A stretch of 64,000 nt of DNA from Microthyrium microscopicum (Eukaryota; Ascomycota; Dothideomycetes; Microthyriales; Microthyriaceae). Below are positions 48,449-60,681 of this stretch, one piece after another; position 1 is the first letter of the stretch, and each line of letters opens with the position of its first letter. A model generated the notes under the pieces. The model searched no databases. It had not been told where the DNA came from and saw nothing but the letters and a program-made list of their open reading frames with translations. The translations under genes and the position numbers were made by a program. The stretch spans positions 2,349,707 through 2,413,706 of the forward strand of contig MU004236.1 in the NCBI GenBank assembly GCA_010405405.1, in the 5' to 3' direction.

Positions 48449-50451
48449 TTACTTTGGCAATCGCACACTCTGAGGGTTGTGAAACGTATCCTTTGGATCA
48501 TATGTAGCCTTCAACTGCTGTAATTTGGCGTAGTTAGACTTCCAGTATGCCTGTTGTGCCCCTTGGAGTCGAGGGTCTATATAGCCCGGGTATGCTCCAT
48601 TTGCTTGGAGTCCGGGCGTGCGATCGGTCATTGTCTCCATCAATCCGGTTACAAATTGGACAGCACTAGAGGATCGTTAGTATAAAAGCTGATCTGAAGG
48701 ATGTTAGCCTACCTGTCTGGCAATGGCAACAGCCCATTCGACACGTATGGCTGAAAGTAGAATAAAGTATCTCTATGGGCATATGCGGTAGCATCCATTG
48801 GTACATCATTCGTGGCACCTGCAATTTGTCAGTATAAGATTAGAAGAGTGGAGTTAAAACGCTCTGGAAAGACAATTTGGTCGTTTCCAGCGTAGAACCG
48901 GAATCAATTAGAAGCACCTTCTATGGTAGCCACCATATGCAATGGGAGATACGGCGCTTTTGGTTCTAATGGATGCCGTCAAAAAATATGAATTGGCACA
49001 GGGGAATCTTACCGCCTTGCACGTCGAAGATGGCGAACCACAATAAGCTGAGCGGTGATTTGGTATCAAGAAATGCCAGGAAAGAGTCGATGGCTGCATC
49101 AGAAAGCAGAGTAGTTGGTGTGAATGCCAGACTTGCAGCGTAAAATGAATTTGGGAACCAGCCAGCAACCTCCAACCCCATATTTTCAGCCCAGAAACCG
49201 ACAGTACCAAGCCAGTTGTTTAAGACCAGTGTATGTGCTGCTGAAGCGCCAGAGAAGATGCTGGTCATATTGAGCGCGTCCCATTCTGCTGTGTTGCCGA
49301 AGAAAGTCCCGGAGATGACAAGACCAAGCGGTGTGAAGATGGCATTACTCGAGAATCTGCGGTCAAGCGCAGTGTTGGAGGCAAGTTTCTGCCAATCTTT
49401 AAACTGCTCTGCGTGCTGAGAAAAAGGAAGGCCGGAAAACGTATAGCTGTATTGCACAGTCTGAGAAGGCGGAGCGTGGGTGATGATGTCGAATTGAGTG
49501 ACGATTCCAAAGCTAGCGCCACTGCCTTTGATAGCCCAGAGAAGATCCGGATTGGAGGTTGCTGAAGCTTGGGTAATGGTGCCATTGGCTAGGACGACAG
49601 TGGCAGATTGACTGTGAGGTTGGTCAGATGGAGATCAAGGATTACCTACCTGGCATAAAGACACCTTGTGCTAGATACCAGAACTCAACATTTGATCGAG
49701 CGTGCCGTGGTATCATGGTCCAACGAAGAGGGTCCTTGGACAAAGCACTTACATATGATCGAGAGCAGTTCCCCACATCCTCGAAGCAGGACCAAGGCCG
49801 CCCATTGTAGCATGGCCCCCAATGCCAACCTGCGGACAAGTACCATGAGCGAAAGCCCGATTCGTTGTCGACATCTGTTTGTTCAAATCCTGGAGTAGGT
49901 TTCCAGCTCCAACATGAGCGATCTGTAACTCATTAGCATGGAGTAACCCAGATGACAAACTTCTCTGCATAACCACTTACCCAGTTTCCTGTCGCATCCC
50001 ACACAAACCTCTTCATATTCCTCAGATCAACAACAACAGTCTCATTATCGCCACCGCCATATGCTACATCGCACCGTTAGCAAGGATCACACAGCATCAA
50101 CTTCATAGCTCTCGAAGGGTATTACAATCCTTACCATAGTTAGCATAACCATGCCCTCCGGACTTCGCTTGCACACTCTTCCCAAATTTGCTCGCGCACT
50201 TCACAGCTGCGGCTACATCCTCTGAGCTGTTCGCATACACCACGGCGAGTGGATGTACTGGAATGGCAAGGTTATACGGCACCGTTTTGAGGCCGAAGAT
50301 GGGGTCGGATCTGAGGAGGACAGAAGAGGCAGGGAGGGAGGAGAGAAGACACGCAGGGAGAGTATTGGATGAGGGTGCGTTGCCTGCTGCTCATTAGTAT
50401 TGGGTTTGAAAGAGCGTGAAAGACCGAGCTTGATATTGGAGGAATACCCAT
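48449..50451 (-). CDS. FAD-linked oxidase, berberine bridge enzyme-like
   Basis: Seven exons (minus strand) 50448-50451, 50135-50386, 49981-50063, 49753-49922, 49013-49611, 48713-48818 and 48449-48665 total 1431 nt, or 476 residues. The FAD_binding_4 domain holds KSGGHGYANY (His80) and HGTCPQVGIGGH (Cys142), the two residues that can carry bicovalently bound FAD in this family. DLLWAIKGSGASFGIVTQF follows. The C-terminal BBE motif is complete (YAKLQQLKATYDP ... NPQSVRLPK). These enzymes oxidise carbohydrates or small secondary metabolites with O2. The first coding exon is only ATGG, followed by a 61-bp intron. With this start I see no signal peptide, so a missed upstream exon remains possible. 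Exon sums and family alignment support the rest. Confidence 0.85.
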
Positions 50452-51378
50452 GGCGAAGTTTAAGAGGTAATGGGATAGAAGATCAGCAGTGACCGTGACG
50501 AGAGGCTGTAATAGCCTTTTGGAAATAATGGTATGGAGGTCGTACGGATGGCAAAATTCATCCATTTGCCAAAAGATCCTGATTTGCGTGGACGATGTCT
50601 TAGGGAGTTGTTGCGGTCACTGATCCTTAACACTGGCTGGCCCTTCCTGCCGTTTGTAGTCACCTTGCTCTTGCCATATGTCTGGTGCTCCGTCAATATG
50701 AACATAGTCAAACATCACCCAATCAAGAAAATCATAGTCCACATAAGAAGCTATCCAGATGAATCAGATTACTATTGATCCGTCTATCCATCATTACATC
50801 AATTGTATATCGCCCCAAAACACACAAACTACACACCAAGCAGCCGTCAGTCGGCATCAGCCAGCGCAGTTGCACATTAAACAAAACGCATCTTTGCCAT
50901 GCCCCTTTTTTGTTTCGCAAAAACCTTGCAGAAAAGAAAAATCCTCATCGCTTTTGCTTAATAGCAGTGTCCATCACAATAACTCCAGAGCTAGACCCAG
51001 CGCTAATGACTATGCTGCAAAATATAACCGTGTATGAGACAGTAAAACGCGAAGACTCCTGAGCTCACAAAGACCTTTTGAAACCGGTAATGTCGTGCTG
51101 AGAACATGAAATGGGTTGAGGGAATGATGGGAAGGATTAAGATGCGGTTCGTGTTGGTGGTGATGATAGGTGATTGTGTATTTGTACTCTAGATGGGTAG
51201 AGTGAGTTGTTTAGAAAAGAGAAGCGCAGAGAAAACATAGAGGAACATAGATATAAGAGCTGTTAGGGGTATCATTCGCTGTTGTTAAGGTGGGCATTAA
51301 ACAAATGTATGCGGCTATGGCTATTTTTCCAGGCAGCATACTGAGTTGGCTATTTTTGTCTCCGAAAGCATTCTAATG
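50452..51378. other. Intergenic region and 3'UTR of the histidine kinase
   Basis: A gap of 927 bp between two minus-strand genes. Only short unsupported frames are present. Confidence 0.5.
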
Positions 51379-54300
51379 CTATGGCAAAGGGGTAGTCATC
51401 GGCGAGACATCGTCAGAGGCCGAAGGGCCGGAAACCGTGGGTCCCGTGGCAGGATGAATTGGAGGCGCACTCGCGGCCACAGCTGTCGGCTTAGGCGACT
51501 GAGTGCGGCTGGTTGAACTGGAGAAACCACCAGACATTGGCCGGTTACGCACACTTGGTGCGCTGTCGGTGAATTCATCGGCACAGTACGTCTTAAGCAC
51601 TAGTCGCAGCCGGGCAATTTGGATAGGCTTGGAGACAAAGTCATCCATGCCAGCATCTCGACAGCTTTTAACGTTGGTGTCGTCCGAATAAGCGGAGAGA
51701 GCAACGATCGGTTTGCGACAGCCATATTCCCTGATTAGCTTAGTGGCTTGCACGCCGTCCATGATAGGCATTTGCACGTCCATGAAGATGAGATCGTACT
51801 CGGAGTTGCTCGCCATGCTTTCCTTGACTCTGTCAAGCGCCTGTTGGCCATCTTCTGCTACATCAACATTATGTATCTTTTCCAGCCTGAGCATTCGAAG
51901 CACAACGGTTTGATTCATCTTGTTGTCTTCGGCGATGAGGATACGTATTTTCCTACCTCCAGTCTTGTCTGGCTCTGGAGGCGAGTCATTGGACTTTGCT
52001 GGCGCAAAGAATGGGGCGCTGAGTCCCACGAGTCTTGGCTGGGAGTCTGGATCGAACGCTGGTGTAGAAGAAGAGGTGGGCGTAGGAAAGTTTTCAGGCT
52101 GTGTACTGTGATCATTGGTGCTGACCGCTAATGGTTTTTCGTCGAGGCTTCCTCTGGGTGAAGCACGAGAGATGGTCTCGGCGCTCCCAGTGCTACCAGC
52201 TCTACTGGCTAAATGACGAAGGGGTATTCGCATAGTAAATGTGCTGCCTACGCCCTCTTCACTTTTGAGTGAAATTGTTCCATGCATCAATGTTGCTAGT
52301 TGTCGACAAATGCTCAAACCCAAACCAGTGCCGCTGTATTTCTTGCTCAAGGAATAATCGCCTTGGAAAAAGGGCTCGAATATCCTGTCCTGAAGCAGAA
52401 AAGGTACGCCTGGTCCCGTGTCATGTACTTCAAACTCAAACATTAGTTCGCGAGCATGAGGTGGCGGCGAATTGGTCCGTATTGAAAGACCAGGCTCCAA
52501 AGAAGAGGCACGATCTGAACGTCCAGAATATTCCGATGTATTGGAATAGACTCTGGATCGTGAGTTGCGACCAGAACCGTGCCTCGAGGTGAATGATTCT
52601 TTGCGCGTGATCTCTGGCTCTCCAGTACATCGAATAGTAACAAGTACATTGCCATTCTCGGGTGTAAACTTGAGGGCGTTCGATGTGAGATTGATGACCA
52701 CTTGCAAAATCCTGGTTTTGTCACCCCAGACAATCATATCCTTGACTCTGCCAGTTCCATGTGGTCCATTGGCTGAGCGGCCTTCACCGGTATTGTCAAA
52801 AGAGTTGCTGTCTGTTACGCCCTCAAAGTTCACTCTTAGATCAATCTGTCGGTCCTTGGCCATCCTATCAAACACTGCAAAGATTTGCGTGCTGATGTCG
52901 CGAGTGCGAAACTCCTTCTGTTCGAGAGTGATTGTAGAGACTTGATTTTTGCTGAAGCTTAGCAAATCCTCAATCAGCTTTTGCAGTAAGTCACCCTGTG
53001 AGTATATTGTTCTCATGTCTCTCTTCAGAGCAATGATATTGTTTTCAGCTTGCGCTGTTTGGGCTGTACCAATAATTCCATTCAGCGGTGTTTTGAGTTC
53101 GTGTGAAATGTTCGCCACGAACAGGGTTTTCATCTCGTTGGCTGCCTCAGCTGCTTTTTTACTCTCCTCAAGCTCCGCAGTTCTTTGACGCACTCTTTCT
53201 TCAAGTTTTTCATAGTTTACCATCAACTCGTCGCACATTTCATTGAATGTTGCCGTAAGATCAGAAAGCTCGTCCTTAATAAAGTGCTTATGGTCTTTAA
53301 CCTTGCTTGGAACTCGGAATTGTCTTCGCCTTCGATCGCCTCCTTCTCGCGGGTTTGCTTTTTTGCGGCGAAAGTGTAAAATTGAACCCACAAATCCCTC
53401 CTTTCTTGCCAGTGCCCGATCCGAGTGATCATCGTGACTTTCTGGACCTTCTACATCGCGACTTACCTCCCCGTCGCTCAAAGGATCCCGTGGGTCAATT
53501 GAATTGCTGGTTGCTTCGCGAAGTCTTCGGATGGGTCGGCTTGAGAAATGTGCAATGGGTACAACCATAACAATCAAGGCTGCCGCTGTGCCGAACACAC
53601 AGGTAATCAATATCGTTTTCAGATGGTTGATTGGCGCCCAGACTTCTGAGTGTGACTTCTCCACAACTATCAACCAGTCAACGATAGCGGAGTTCGGTAT
53701 GGCATAACCGACAGCGACAGTGATGTTGTTTTCGTTTGTGGTACTGACATCAGCTCCAGCATTGTTCAGCTTGTTGTTGTCCACGGTCATAGCCTGCTTG
53801 ATGATAGGATATGCATTCCAGGTAAAGTTAGGCTGAGGGCTGCCAAATGCATATTGTGAGTGACGATGTGCGGTGTTATTAGGTGGAACCACAAATCTGA
53901 TAGTCATGTCTGAGTCCAGAGCAGTTTGATTTTTGACGTCTTGGTTGTAAAATACCCCCGGTGGAAATTTGCTAGTTCTATTAGAAGGTCCAACCAGGAG
54001 TGTGACACCGGTGTTGTCAAGGCCTTCCATTGATTGTATAGGCTGTAAAATAAAAGTTGCTTCCACGATGATGCAAAGCCAACCCAAAATCGAATCAGAG
54101 GCTGAAGTAACTATGGGCAGTGTTAATGACATAAGACCGTAGCTCGCGTTGGTCATGTAAGGACCAAGGACAATCACGCTATCCGTATTGAGAGTCTGAC
54201 TTCTGTACATAACATCTGAGGTTCCGTTGGGATAAGTGAAGTTGGGATATAGATTTGGGGGATAGCCGTATCCCGGATCGCCAAGGAAGACATGAGAGCC

Positions 54301-55677
54301 ATTAGTATCAGCTACGGGCAAAGGTATCTGACCCGTGACTCCAGCGCCAGTTGCTTGTATGATGGTATTATTCGCGCCTTGACTTGTGGGAGGTCTTACG
54401 GCAGAAAAGATCTTGGCTTGCATCAAAAAGCCGCGCTGTTGGGCCCCATTCAAGGAAACACCTAGATCCTGTTGAGCTAACGTAATGTTGGCTGCATCCA
54501 TTCCATCGGGGTTCAGGTTGTAGTTCTCCAAAACACCTTGTATCAAAATGCGAGTGGATATGGATCGCACGCTGGTTTCGAGAAGTACCAAGCCGGATGC
54601 GACTTGAGCTGCTTTAAGAGATGCAGTTGTAGTTAGCGACGTGGCAGTCTATATAAGCAGTCAGCATTGGCTTTGATCCACGTCATGAGCAGCGAAGCAG
54701 CAAACAACGGACAGAGTGTAACGACCGGTTTGAAAGTGCGGGAAAAGGTTGTGATCATGTTCCAATAAACGTCGACCATTCTCTCGAAACCGAATCGAGG
54801 TTGTAAACGTAAAATGAGACAGATCTGGTAATTGTGTTGAATGCCATCAAGCGCAATGACTTACCACACCGAGTACAAAATTGTGATTCGTGATCTGCAA
54901 GTCATGTATCAGTCAAAGCAGATCGACTTAAAGTAGGAAGCATTATCATACCCATGTTGCAATTGTTACGACAGCCAATCCAATCAAACTTGCAAGAAGG
55001 ACAAGACCTGCTAACTGTACACGAATGCCAATCCTGACCATCTTTCTTTCCGGATCGTCAGATCCCAGGCTCGAGCTTTGAGCAGATGCTCGAGCCTGCA
55101 AAGGCGTGCGTGCCGGAGTAGTCGGGCGGGACCTCGGGGTCAAGGAGGATAAAGGTACTTCGTCTTTTACGGATTTGGCATGATTTGTGAATTTGGAGTG
55201 AGCGATGGACGAGCCGTAGGACGAAATGTTGGGTAGCGGAGTGGGCGAGACTGGCGACACAGCGCCCGCCGCGACGGATGTGGTATTGGGTGTATTTGTA
55301 GTTACGGCGTTGGAATGAACAGGCGGCGGCTGGATTGCTTGTCGCGCGGTTGAAGGAGGTTTGGATGATTGGGACTCGCGGGTATCGACAGCACCTAAGG
55401 AAGGTTGAACTAAGAAGGAGTGTGGAAGGCTTGGCACGCGTGAAATCGATTGATCGTGGAAAGAATTGTCGATGCTGGAATGAGGGGATGTAGACGTATT
55501 GCTGCCGAGGGAATAACTGGATGGCGATGGTGATGGAGGTGAAGTTGAAGATGGCAATGGCTTGCCGGAACCAGTGGGCGCAGCAGGAGCAAAGGACCTG
55601 CGAGACTGAGAGTGAATGTCCCCCAAGTCCAGGTCGGCGTCTGAAGGACGAGAGTGAAATTCAGAATCTAGACCCAT
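51379..55677 (-). CDS. SLN1: Hybrid sensor histidine kinase, SLN1-type osmosensor
   Basis: Exons (minus strand) 54952-55677, 54865-54894 and 51379-54648 give 1341 residues. After a Ser/Pro-rich cytosolic N-terminus, a first membrane helix (about 218-242) precedes the block LTTTTASLKAAQVASG and ISTRILIQ, typical of Sln1 sensor domains. A second helix lies at about 597-619, followed by a HAMP-like linker and coiled coil. The kinase core has the phospho-acceptor His768 in ANISHELKTPLNGI, the N box (NLTSNALKF), and G boxes DTGPG and GTGLGLS. The C-terminal receiver domain has the acceptor Asp1209 (DLIFMDVQMP). Sln1 acts at the plasma membrane and passes phosphate to Ypd1 and Ssk1 to restrain the HOG MAPK pathway. 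The second exon is only 30 nt. Confidence 0.92.
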
Positions 55678-57766
55678 TTGCGCATGAAGCTAGCCCGCTT
55701 GGGGATAGTGCTAAAGACCCCTGCTCCCTAAGTCCTCTCAGACTCTCAGACTCTCAGACTCTCGTCCTTTTTAACTTTACAAGGTAAAGAAAATACTGCC
55801 TGTCCAGTGGCCCGGTGTGGCCAGTTTTGTAAGCTGTTCCACAGCGAACGAGAATCCGATCCGATACTGGCTTATTCGTACATATATTTCGCCAATCGCG
55901 ATTATTGACGACCTGTACCAATTGAACGATAAGTTGGGAACATTGAACTTCGAGGGGGCCTTAATCTTCCAAGTCTGTGCTTTACAGCCTTTACAGGACG
56001 GTCCAAGTATTCCGAGGCTTGCTCAACGCGGACGCAAGTGACAAGTCAATCGCTGCACGTAATTCTCAAGCGTCGTTGAAGGTGAATTTGCGACATACAC
56101 TATTCTGACGTAGAGACTAGAGTAGTGTTGAATTTGACTTTAACTTTGACTTGGCTATCGAGCCTGAAGCAGAGTAGTGAGGCTGCTGCGATCCGTTGAT
56201 TTCCTGTTCCGGTCGCTTGGGTTCCAAAGTAACATGATTTTGGTCTGAAAGGCTCAGGCGACTGCAGGTTTGAGAGGCGCGATAACGTGCTTTCAGTCTT
56301 GGTGTGCGGACAGACGTGTGATCAAAGGGAGAATCAAAGATATTATTGGGGATTGTGAGAGTCGACTCCTGAGTCCTGAGTCTTGACCGGCGGGTTCACC
56401 GTTGAGTTTCGCCGAACGCGTGGCTAGCTCTTTGCTTCGTAACCAACAACAAGCTCCTCGCTACTGTATCATACAGTATCTCGTCCAGTAGCTGATTGTC
56501 GTACTCGTTCTGCTTCGTCCTTTCAAGCCAGAAAGGAAGAAAATGCTAGGACATTACAGTCGGTATCGCATGTCATGTTTAATACACCGAGCGTACCACT
56601 TCCAGGGTCTCAATCAGCAAGGCTTTATCCTGGCATACCTGGCAGTTCGCTAAGACTGAACAAGCACAATACCTAAGCCTCACGAGTCACCAACAAGTCA
56701 GAGGACGACGGAAGCGAGAATGATGCCGATCTTCAACTGTCCTGGAATATGTTACAATCATGATTATCTTGGCTGTCCACTAGGGCACAATGCTGGAAAT
56801 TGAATACCAGTCATTTTTCAGCTTTAGTATTGTCGCTGTGCCGAATACCCGTAATGAGAAAGGATCTGCATATAAAGATCAGTTCATATATAATCATAAA
56901 ATTTACAATTCCATGATGTGATTCAAATCGCATTATCTGCTTCATCTATTGACGAGCATCTCAACACCGGATACTCTGGCATTGTGTTTTCTATTCTATT
57001 CCTTGAAAACATCAAAAACTGCCAGCCACAGATATGCTAGTTTGGTCTACATTTCCCCACAAGGAAGCTGTCAAAAATGTTTCATGGCCCTGTCCTTCTG
57101 TTTGTTAAACATGCTCTAAACTTTTCCATTTTGTTTCCTAACCGCAATGCTGTTGGCGATTCGTTTCTGTTAACGTCAAGCCCCTGGATTCGCCTCTCAT
57201 CACTACCAGGGAAGCCTGGCGCGATCTTTCTCTCTAGAGTACAGTTGGAGCGTGGCAAACAATTTTTGCAAGTCTGATTTACAATGCAGCAATGTTTACA
57301 AGGGGACGAAATACGGCCTATGTGGCCGCAATTGTGACCCGAATTGTGGGACATCAAGGACTGGAATTCACTGGCATTCTTCAGCTCGAGGATACAAGCA
57401 AAAATGATTTTAGAAGGGTTGTCCAAAAGAATAGCCTAATGGATGATCCATCTTACATTGCTACCAAACTTTGGAACGAACAGATCATCAAAGACATCTA
57501 TCTAAGATGAAGTAGTTTGTCCCCGCCCACTTGTCCAGAACCAGATCGACAACTAGACTGTAACAAAAACAATGACCCCTTCCCGCTTCGTTCCTTGATT
57601 TTTGAATGGTTGCTTGAAAAGTGGATAGGGTGAAGAACAGTTCTAACGCGTTTCCCTAAATACCGCGCGGCTGGGCAATTTATGGAAATAAACGCAAGGG
57701 ACGTTTTTCTGTTTTTGTTTCCAAAACCCCATATTGAACCCACTCTCCAATGCTGTTATTGATCGC
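55678..57766. other. Long intergenic region upstream of the histidine kinase
   Basis: This stretch of about 2.1 kb has no gene I can support. It starts with a short tandem repeat and probably holds the 5'UTR and promoter of the kinase, plus the 3'UTR of eIF5A at its far end. Confidence 0.5.
55737..55764. repeat. Tandem repeat of ACTCTCAG-type 8-mer, about 3.5 units
   Basis: CTCAGACTCTCAGACTCTCA continues into a third unit and lies about 60 bp upstream of the kinase start codon, likely in its 5' leader. Confidence 0.7.
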
Positions 57767-58544
57767 TTATTTTGGAGCCTCCTTGGCGTCAATGCAAGAC
57801 TCCTCGCCCATGGCAGTGAGAACAATGACATCTGATAGAAAGAATGGAGGTTAGCTAAGAAGGGCATGCGGCAAAGCTGCTAGTGGTGGGAAACAACATA
57901 CTGAGGTCCTTGCCCTCCTCTTGGAACCACTTCTTAATCTTGTCACCAACATCACCATCTGGAATCTTGACATCGTCCTTGGTGGAACCATCATCGGACA
58001 TGAGAGACAGAAAGTCATCATCGGTAACATCAAGCTAATATCACTCTGTTAGCTGTTGATCAAAGATTGAGGATGAGGAGTAAATGCGCACAAGCTGGTA
58101 TTCCTGGCGACGAACGTTGGGAACATCCATGTTGTGGGTGGATGGGCACAATTCTTCGAGCTTCTTTCCGGTGAAGATGTCGATGGCTACAAGATGGACT
58201 TTCGCGTGACCGTGCTTGCCGGTTTTGGAGGTGGACATGTCTACAATCTTGCAAGGACGGTTCTTGATGCAGACGAAGCCGTTCTTGCGCAGAGCGGAAC
58301 ACTGCATCGGGTAGGTGGCTGAGGCACCGGCATCGGCGCTCTCGAAGGTGTGCTGCTCATGCTGGAGAAGAAGAGCTTAATTAGCAGATGGACAGAATGA
58401 TAGAATAAGAGGCTTTGCGTCGAGACTTGAACGAAGCACTACTGTGGGGGTTTTTGGGCTGCGCGAAATGTCGAGAAAAAGTGGCGGATGGATTTGGGCC
58501 TTGCGGGGTGGAGTATAGAAACATACCTGGGCGTCGTCTGCCAT
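57767..58544 (-). CDS. Translation factor eIF5A
   Basis: Four exons (minus strand) 58527-58544, 58092-58361, 57902-58034 and 57767-57831 total 486 nt, or 161 residues, the usual length. The hypusination loop [12 protein letters not shown] is intact, with Lys55 as the residue modified by deoxyhypusine synthase and hydroxylase. The C-terminal OB-fold follows ([29 protein letters not shown]). eIF5A binds the ribosomal E site and relieves stalling, for example at polyproline. The first coding exon is only 18 nt (MADDAQ) and is followed by a 165-bp intron. This is a housekeeping gene with a clear call. Confidence 0.95.
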
Positions 58545-59099
58545 GGTGACAACAGTAAGGAGATAGGATTGAGATGGTTGGAGTCGACGAGCAAGCAATA
58601 AAGCTCAACGAAAGGGAATAGGTTTGTTGGTGTGGGCGAAAGGAAATTTGGTGTTGAGGCAAGAAGAAATGGTCCAAACTGTCCGAGAAGCGTAACCCAC
58701 TGCCCCGCGTGCCCGCCTGTAGATTGGTTGCTCCTTCAATGTTCAGTATCGGCCCGGGAAAATCCCAAGCTCCGGCGCGCCATAAAATTTATCTACTATT
58801 ATTTGCTGTCCTTGGAATGGTCAGACCCACCCGCTAGCAACTACCTTGCTCTAGGTTTTGGGTAGTAGTACCAATTATTTCAACTACCACCCATGGACTA
58901 TGAGGTTGTACTTGGAGAGGGAATCTCATGGCATACTACAGTCCTACACATGAAGGAAATGCTGTCAAGCTTTACAATGCTCAGAACTGGGTTAGAAGTT
59001 CTTCACGTGATTATCATTCATAGCTTGAGTTGAGGTGTGGTGTTGATTAACCCTTCTATTATCTCAGAAGCTCATACTCTTAGGGAAGTCAAAGGGACG
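58545..59099. other. Promoter of eIF5A and transition to the AT-rich block
   Basis: This 555-bp stretch contains the eIF5A promoter. Composition is normal until about 59100, where CpA and TpG vanish within a few tens of bases. Confidence 0.6.
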
Positions 59100-60614
59100 A
59101 TATGCGTATTAAAAAGTAGTAGCGTAGCTATAATAATATTAGTATAGTATTTTAAACTTATTAAATTATATATACTAATTATAGTATAGCGTCTATCTTT
59201 TTTCTTAAAAGTTTAAAACTATATTATATTCTTTACTAGTATAAAAGCTTATATTTTTATTAATAACTATCTATCTTTTTATTATTATTAAACTATTATT
59301 ATCTAGGCTAGCGTCTTAAAATATATATTAAACTCTTCCTCTTATCTTATTATATTTTTAAAAAATAATATAAGTCTATATTAATAATTAAATAGACTAT
59401 AGTAGTTCCTTAGATAGTAGTATTTTAGCCTAGTTATCTTTACTCTAACGCTATATAATTAGTAACCTTTTTTTCTACTATAATTATCTATATATTTTAC
59501 TATAGTATATATTATACGTTTTATATACTAGTATAATATATTAAGTTTATATAGATACTATTATACTTTATATAATAAAATACTTAGCCTATATAATAAC
59601 TACTACTCTCTACTTTAGCTCCTTCTCTACCTAATAGTCTTATTACTAAAACTCTTTAGGTTAATATTTAAGATAAATATAAGATAGAAAAGATAATATA
59701 TAACGTCTTATATTTACTAGCTACTTAATAGTTAAATTTTCTTATATTACTTTATGCTTTTATTAACCTAAAGCTCTTAACATATAAAGGTAATTCTATC
59801 CTATTCCTAAATATATATTATTAGTATCCTAATTAGTAGTAATAAATATTAATAGATATATTAGTTAATACCTAAGATTTAGGTTTTTCTAATATAAAAT
59901 ACTCTTTATTTAATATTAAGAAGAAACTTACTAAGCTTTCTACTAACTTAGAGTTTTTTAAGAAAATCTATAAAATAGTTAATCCTTATAATATTAATAT
60001 TATTTATACCTTTTTAGATATATAAATATAGGTACCTTCTTAAGTTAAATTTATTATACTACTATTAAGAAATATATATTATAACTACTCTAGCACTAAA
60101 GAGTAGCTTACTTAGAATAAGGAAGTATAATATAAGTTAGAATAGAAAGCTTAAGATATAGTATATATAATTATAATAATAGTTTATAATATTAAATAGG
60201 CTTTAAAGTCTAACTTCCTTCCTATAGCTTTATTAATATACTTATATAGTATTAAGATAAAGAGAAGAGGACTTAAAGTTCTTAGTAATCTTAGCATTAG
60301 AAGTAGTTATACTATTATACTCTAGTTCCTTAATAAAGTAATAGAAGAAGCTTAAGTAGATAAAATTTAATAACTTTTCTTTACGTTTATATTATAAATA
60401 TTATTATTCTTAATCTTTCTACTTAATAATATATATAGCTTATAAAGTTACTATTATAAGCTATTATTCTTTAAGTCTTTCTATATATAACTTCTTACTA
60501 TATAGTAGTTATAATACCTTATTAATAGTATCTAATTATATAGTTAGTATAGCCTATATAGTCTAGTACTATATACTATTAGTTAGGCATTATAACTACT
60601 ATATAACTAGGAAG

Positions 60615-60681
60615 GCTATATAGTTAGTATGTTTAGATATTATTATTTTAGGTAAATTAATAACTATACTAACTATATAGC
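60615..60681. repeat. Inverted repeat, 16-bp arms
   Basis: GCTATATAGTTAGTAT at 60615-60630 is matched in reverse complement at 60666-60681. Arms this AT-rich can pair by chance, but further partial copies of CTATATAG lie on both sides. Confidence 0.4.

Noticed and set aside
50272-50565. 97-codon minus-strand frame overlapping the oxidase 5' end
   Set aside because: It is in a different frame from the FAD-binding exon. The spliced ATGG start accounts for the region.
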